Assembly: GCF_018760735.1 (NCBI RefSeq)
Contig: NZ_JAHHZN010000007.1
Coordinates: 62,001-126,000, forward strand
Length of the DNA: 64,000 nt
Direction of reading: 5' to 3'
From: Hymenobacter piscis
Lineage (GTDB): Bacteria; Bacteroidota; Bacteroidia; Cytophagales; Hymenobacteraceae
A model generated the notes under the pieces. It saw only the letters and a list, made by a program, of their open reading frames with translations, did no database searches and had not been told where the DNA came from. Numbering within the stretch: position 1 is the stretch's first letter; the number at the start of each line of letters is the position of its first letter. This document shows positions 63,549 through 64,000 of the stretch, in pieces. Position numbers and translations under genes: made by a program.

Positions 63549-64000
63549 CTACCCAACAGCTGCAGCGCCCGGCCACCCGCTCGTCGTCCTCGGTCCTGAT
63601 AGCTGCTTACAACCCATCCCCGGATACCTTTCCGCCTGTCCGGAACGAGTTTCTACCTGTCCGGAATGAGTTTCTACATGTCCGGAACGCACTTCCGCAT
63701 GTCCGGAACGAATTTTCGCGTGTCCGGAATGAGTTTTCATCTGTTCGGAATGATTTTCCGTCTGTCCGGAATAAGTTTTTGCTTGTCCGGAATGAGTTTT
63801 CATCTGTCCGGAATGAGTTTTCATCTGTCCGGAATGAGTTTTCATCTGTCCGGAATGATTTCCCACATGCCCGGAATGATTTTCCACATGCCCGGAATGA
63901 TTTTCCACATGCCCGGAACGAGTTTTTGCATGTCCGGAATGGACTTCCGCAGGCTTGGAAAGCACGTTCACCTTCTTTGGCAACGGCTTTGTTTTTCCCC
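63549..64000 (-). CDS. Heptapeptide-repeat open frame, 5' partial
   Basis: The frame is open from the window edge to the stop at 63549; within the window the only start is a TTG at 63983, and upstream codons remain open, so the beginning is probably outside. The sequence opens PKKVNVLSKPAEVHSGHAKT and then repeats a seven-residue unit of the form HSG(H/Q)(V/M/A)(E/K)(N/T) about sixteen times. It ends with an unrelated GWPGAAAVG tail. No family is recognised. Whether it is translated is unclear; the DNA repeat could be the functional object. Confidence 0.4.
   Translation of the reverse strand, partial: GKTKPLPKKVNVLSKPAEVHSGHAKTRSGHVENHSGHVENHSGHVGNHSGQMKTHSGQMKTHSGQMKTHSGQAKTYSGQTENHSEQMKTHSGHAKIRSGHAEVRSGHVETHSGQVETRSGQAERYPGMGCKQLSGPRTTSGWPGAAAVG
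63637..63972. repeat. 21-bp tandem repeat array, 16 units
   Basis: Sixteen units of the form TGTCCGGAAnGAnTTTynnny have cores (CCGGA or a one-base variant) spaced exactly 21 bases apart, from 63640 to 63955. Three central units are identical, and the outer ones diverge. There are no spacers. Confidence 0.95.

Noticed and set aside
63637..63972. CRISPR array
   Set aside because: Units are contiguous 21-bp tandem repeats without unique spacers, and no cas genes are present.

Overview
The window is a chromosomal segment of a high-GC member of the Bacteroidota, most likely Hymenobacter or a close relative (Cytophagales, Hymenobacteraceae). The evidence is: secreted proteins ending in type IX secretion (T9SS) sorting domains; several surface lipoproteins and outer-membrane barrels; a tmRNA whose tag reads GEYSYAMAA, of the Cytophaga type; and Bacteroidota-type promoters with a TAnnTTTG -7 box. 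There are about 58 convincing protein genes, one tmRNA and no rRNA or tRNA. The genus is inferred.

Layout. 0-12 kb: a glycine-zipper protein (cut by the window edge), a SnoaL-like lipoprotein, an aldehyde dehydrogenase/DUF779 pair divergent from an AraC regulator, a large secreted GH16 glucanase, an MFS transporter and an RfbD-like reductase. 11-16 kb: the DUF4130/radical-SAM pair and an Omp85-family protein. 16-22 kb: a patch of lower GC with a barrel protein, a frameshifted T9SS protein, CvfB, and more surface proteins. 22-31 kb, almost all on the minus strand: an OmpH/Skp-like chaperone, an M14-family enzyme, rimK and rimB, a sorbosone-dehydrogenase-like protein, DUF502, ispH, cmk and small proteins. 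31-42 kb: adenine deaminase, a lone receiver protein, a CBS-like PLP enzyme, sucD followed by an insert and a second copy of the sucD 3' end, three related lipoproteins, and a flavin disulfide reductase. 42-49 kb, minus strand: rny, zapA, a coiled-coil partner, pheT, DUF1684 and radC. 49-61 kb: a phosphoesterase, small secreted proteins, uvsE, ssrA, dnaX, an M16 peptidase and icd. 61.5-64 kb: a REP-associated tyrosine transposase with three REP-like units, an unknown protein and a 21-bp tandem array.

The most unusual content is repetitive. Many gene borders carry arrays of degenerate 7-bp units (families such as GTTGTCA, TTTTTGG, TAGAACC, TTTTTAA). They are usually in inverted pairs around a GC-rich hairpin. 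Some supply the stop codon of the gene they abut. Three arrays lie in frame inside conserved genes (ade, pheT, dnaX), each in a loop or linker. I know of no formal description of this family and regard it as the best candidate for an undescribed element here. It coexists with at least three other dispersed palindromic repeat types.

Other points worth attention are an A10 run in dnaX directly followed by an out-of-frame TAG (a probable gamma/tau switch), an 81-bp divergent duplicate of the sucD 3' end bounding a 1.2-kb insert, and a TGCT tetranucleotide tract upstream of a surface-protein gene. Long open frames antisense to most genes are products of high GC and are not annotated.
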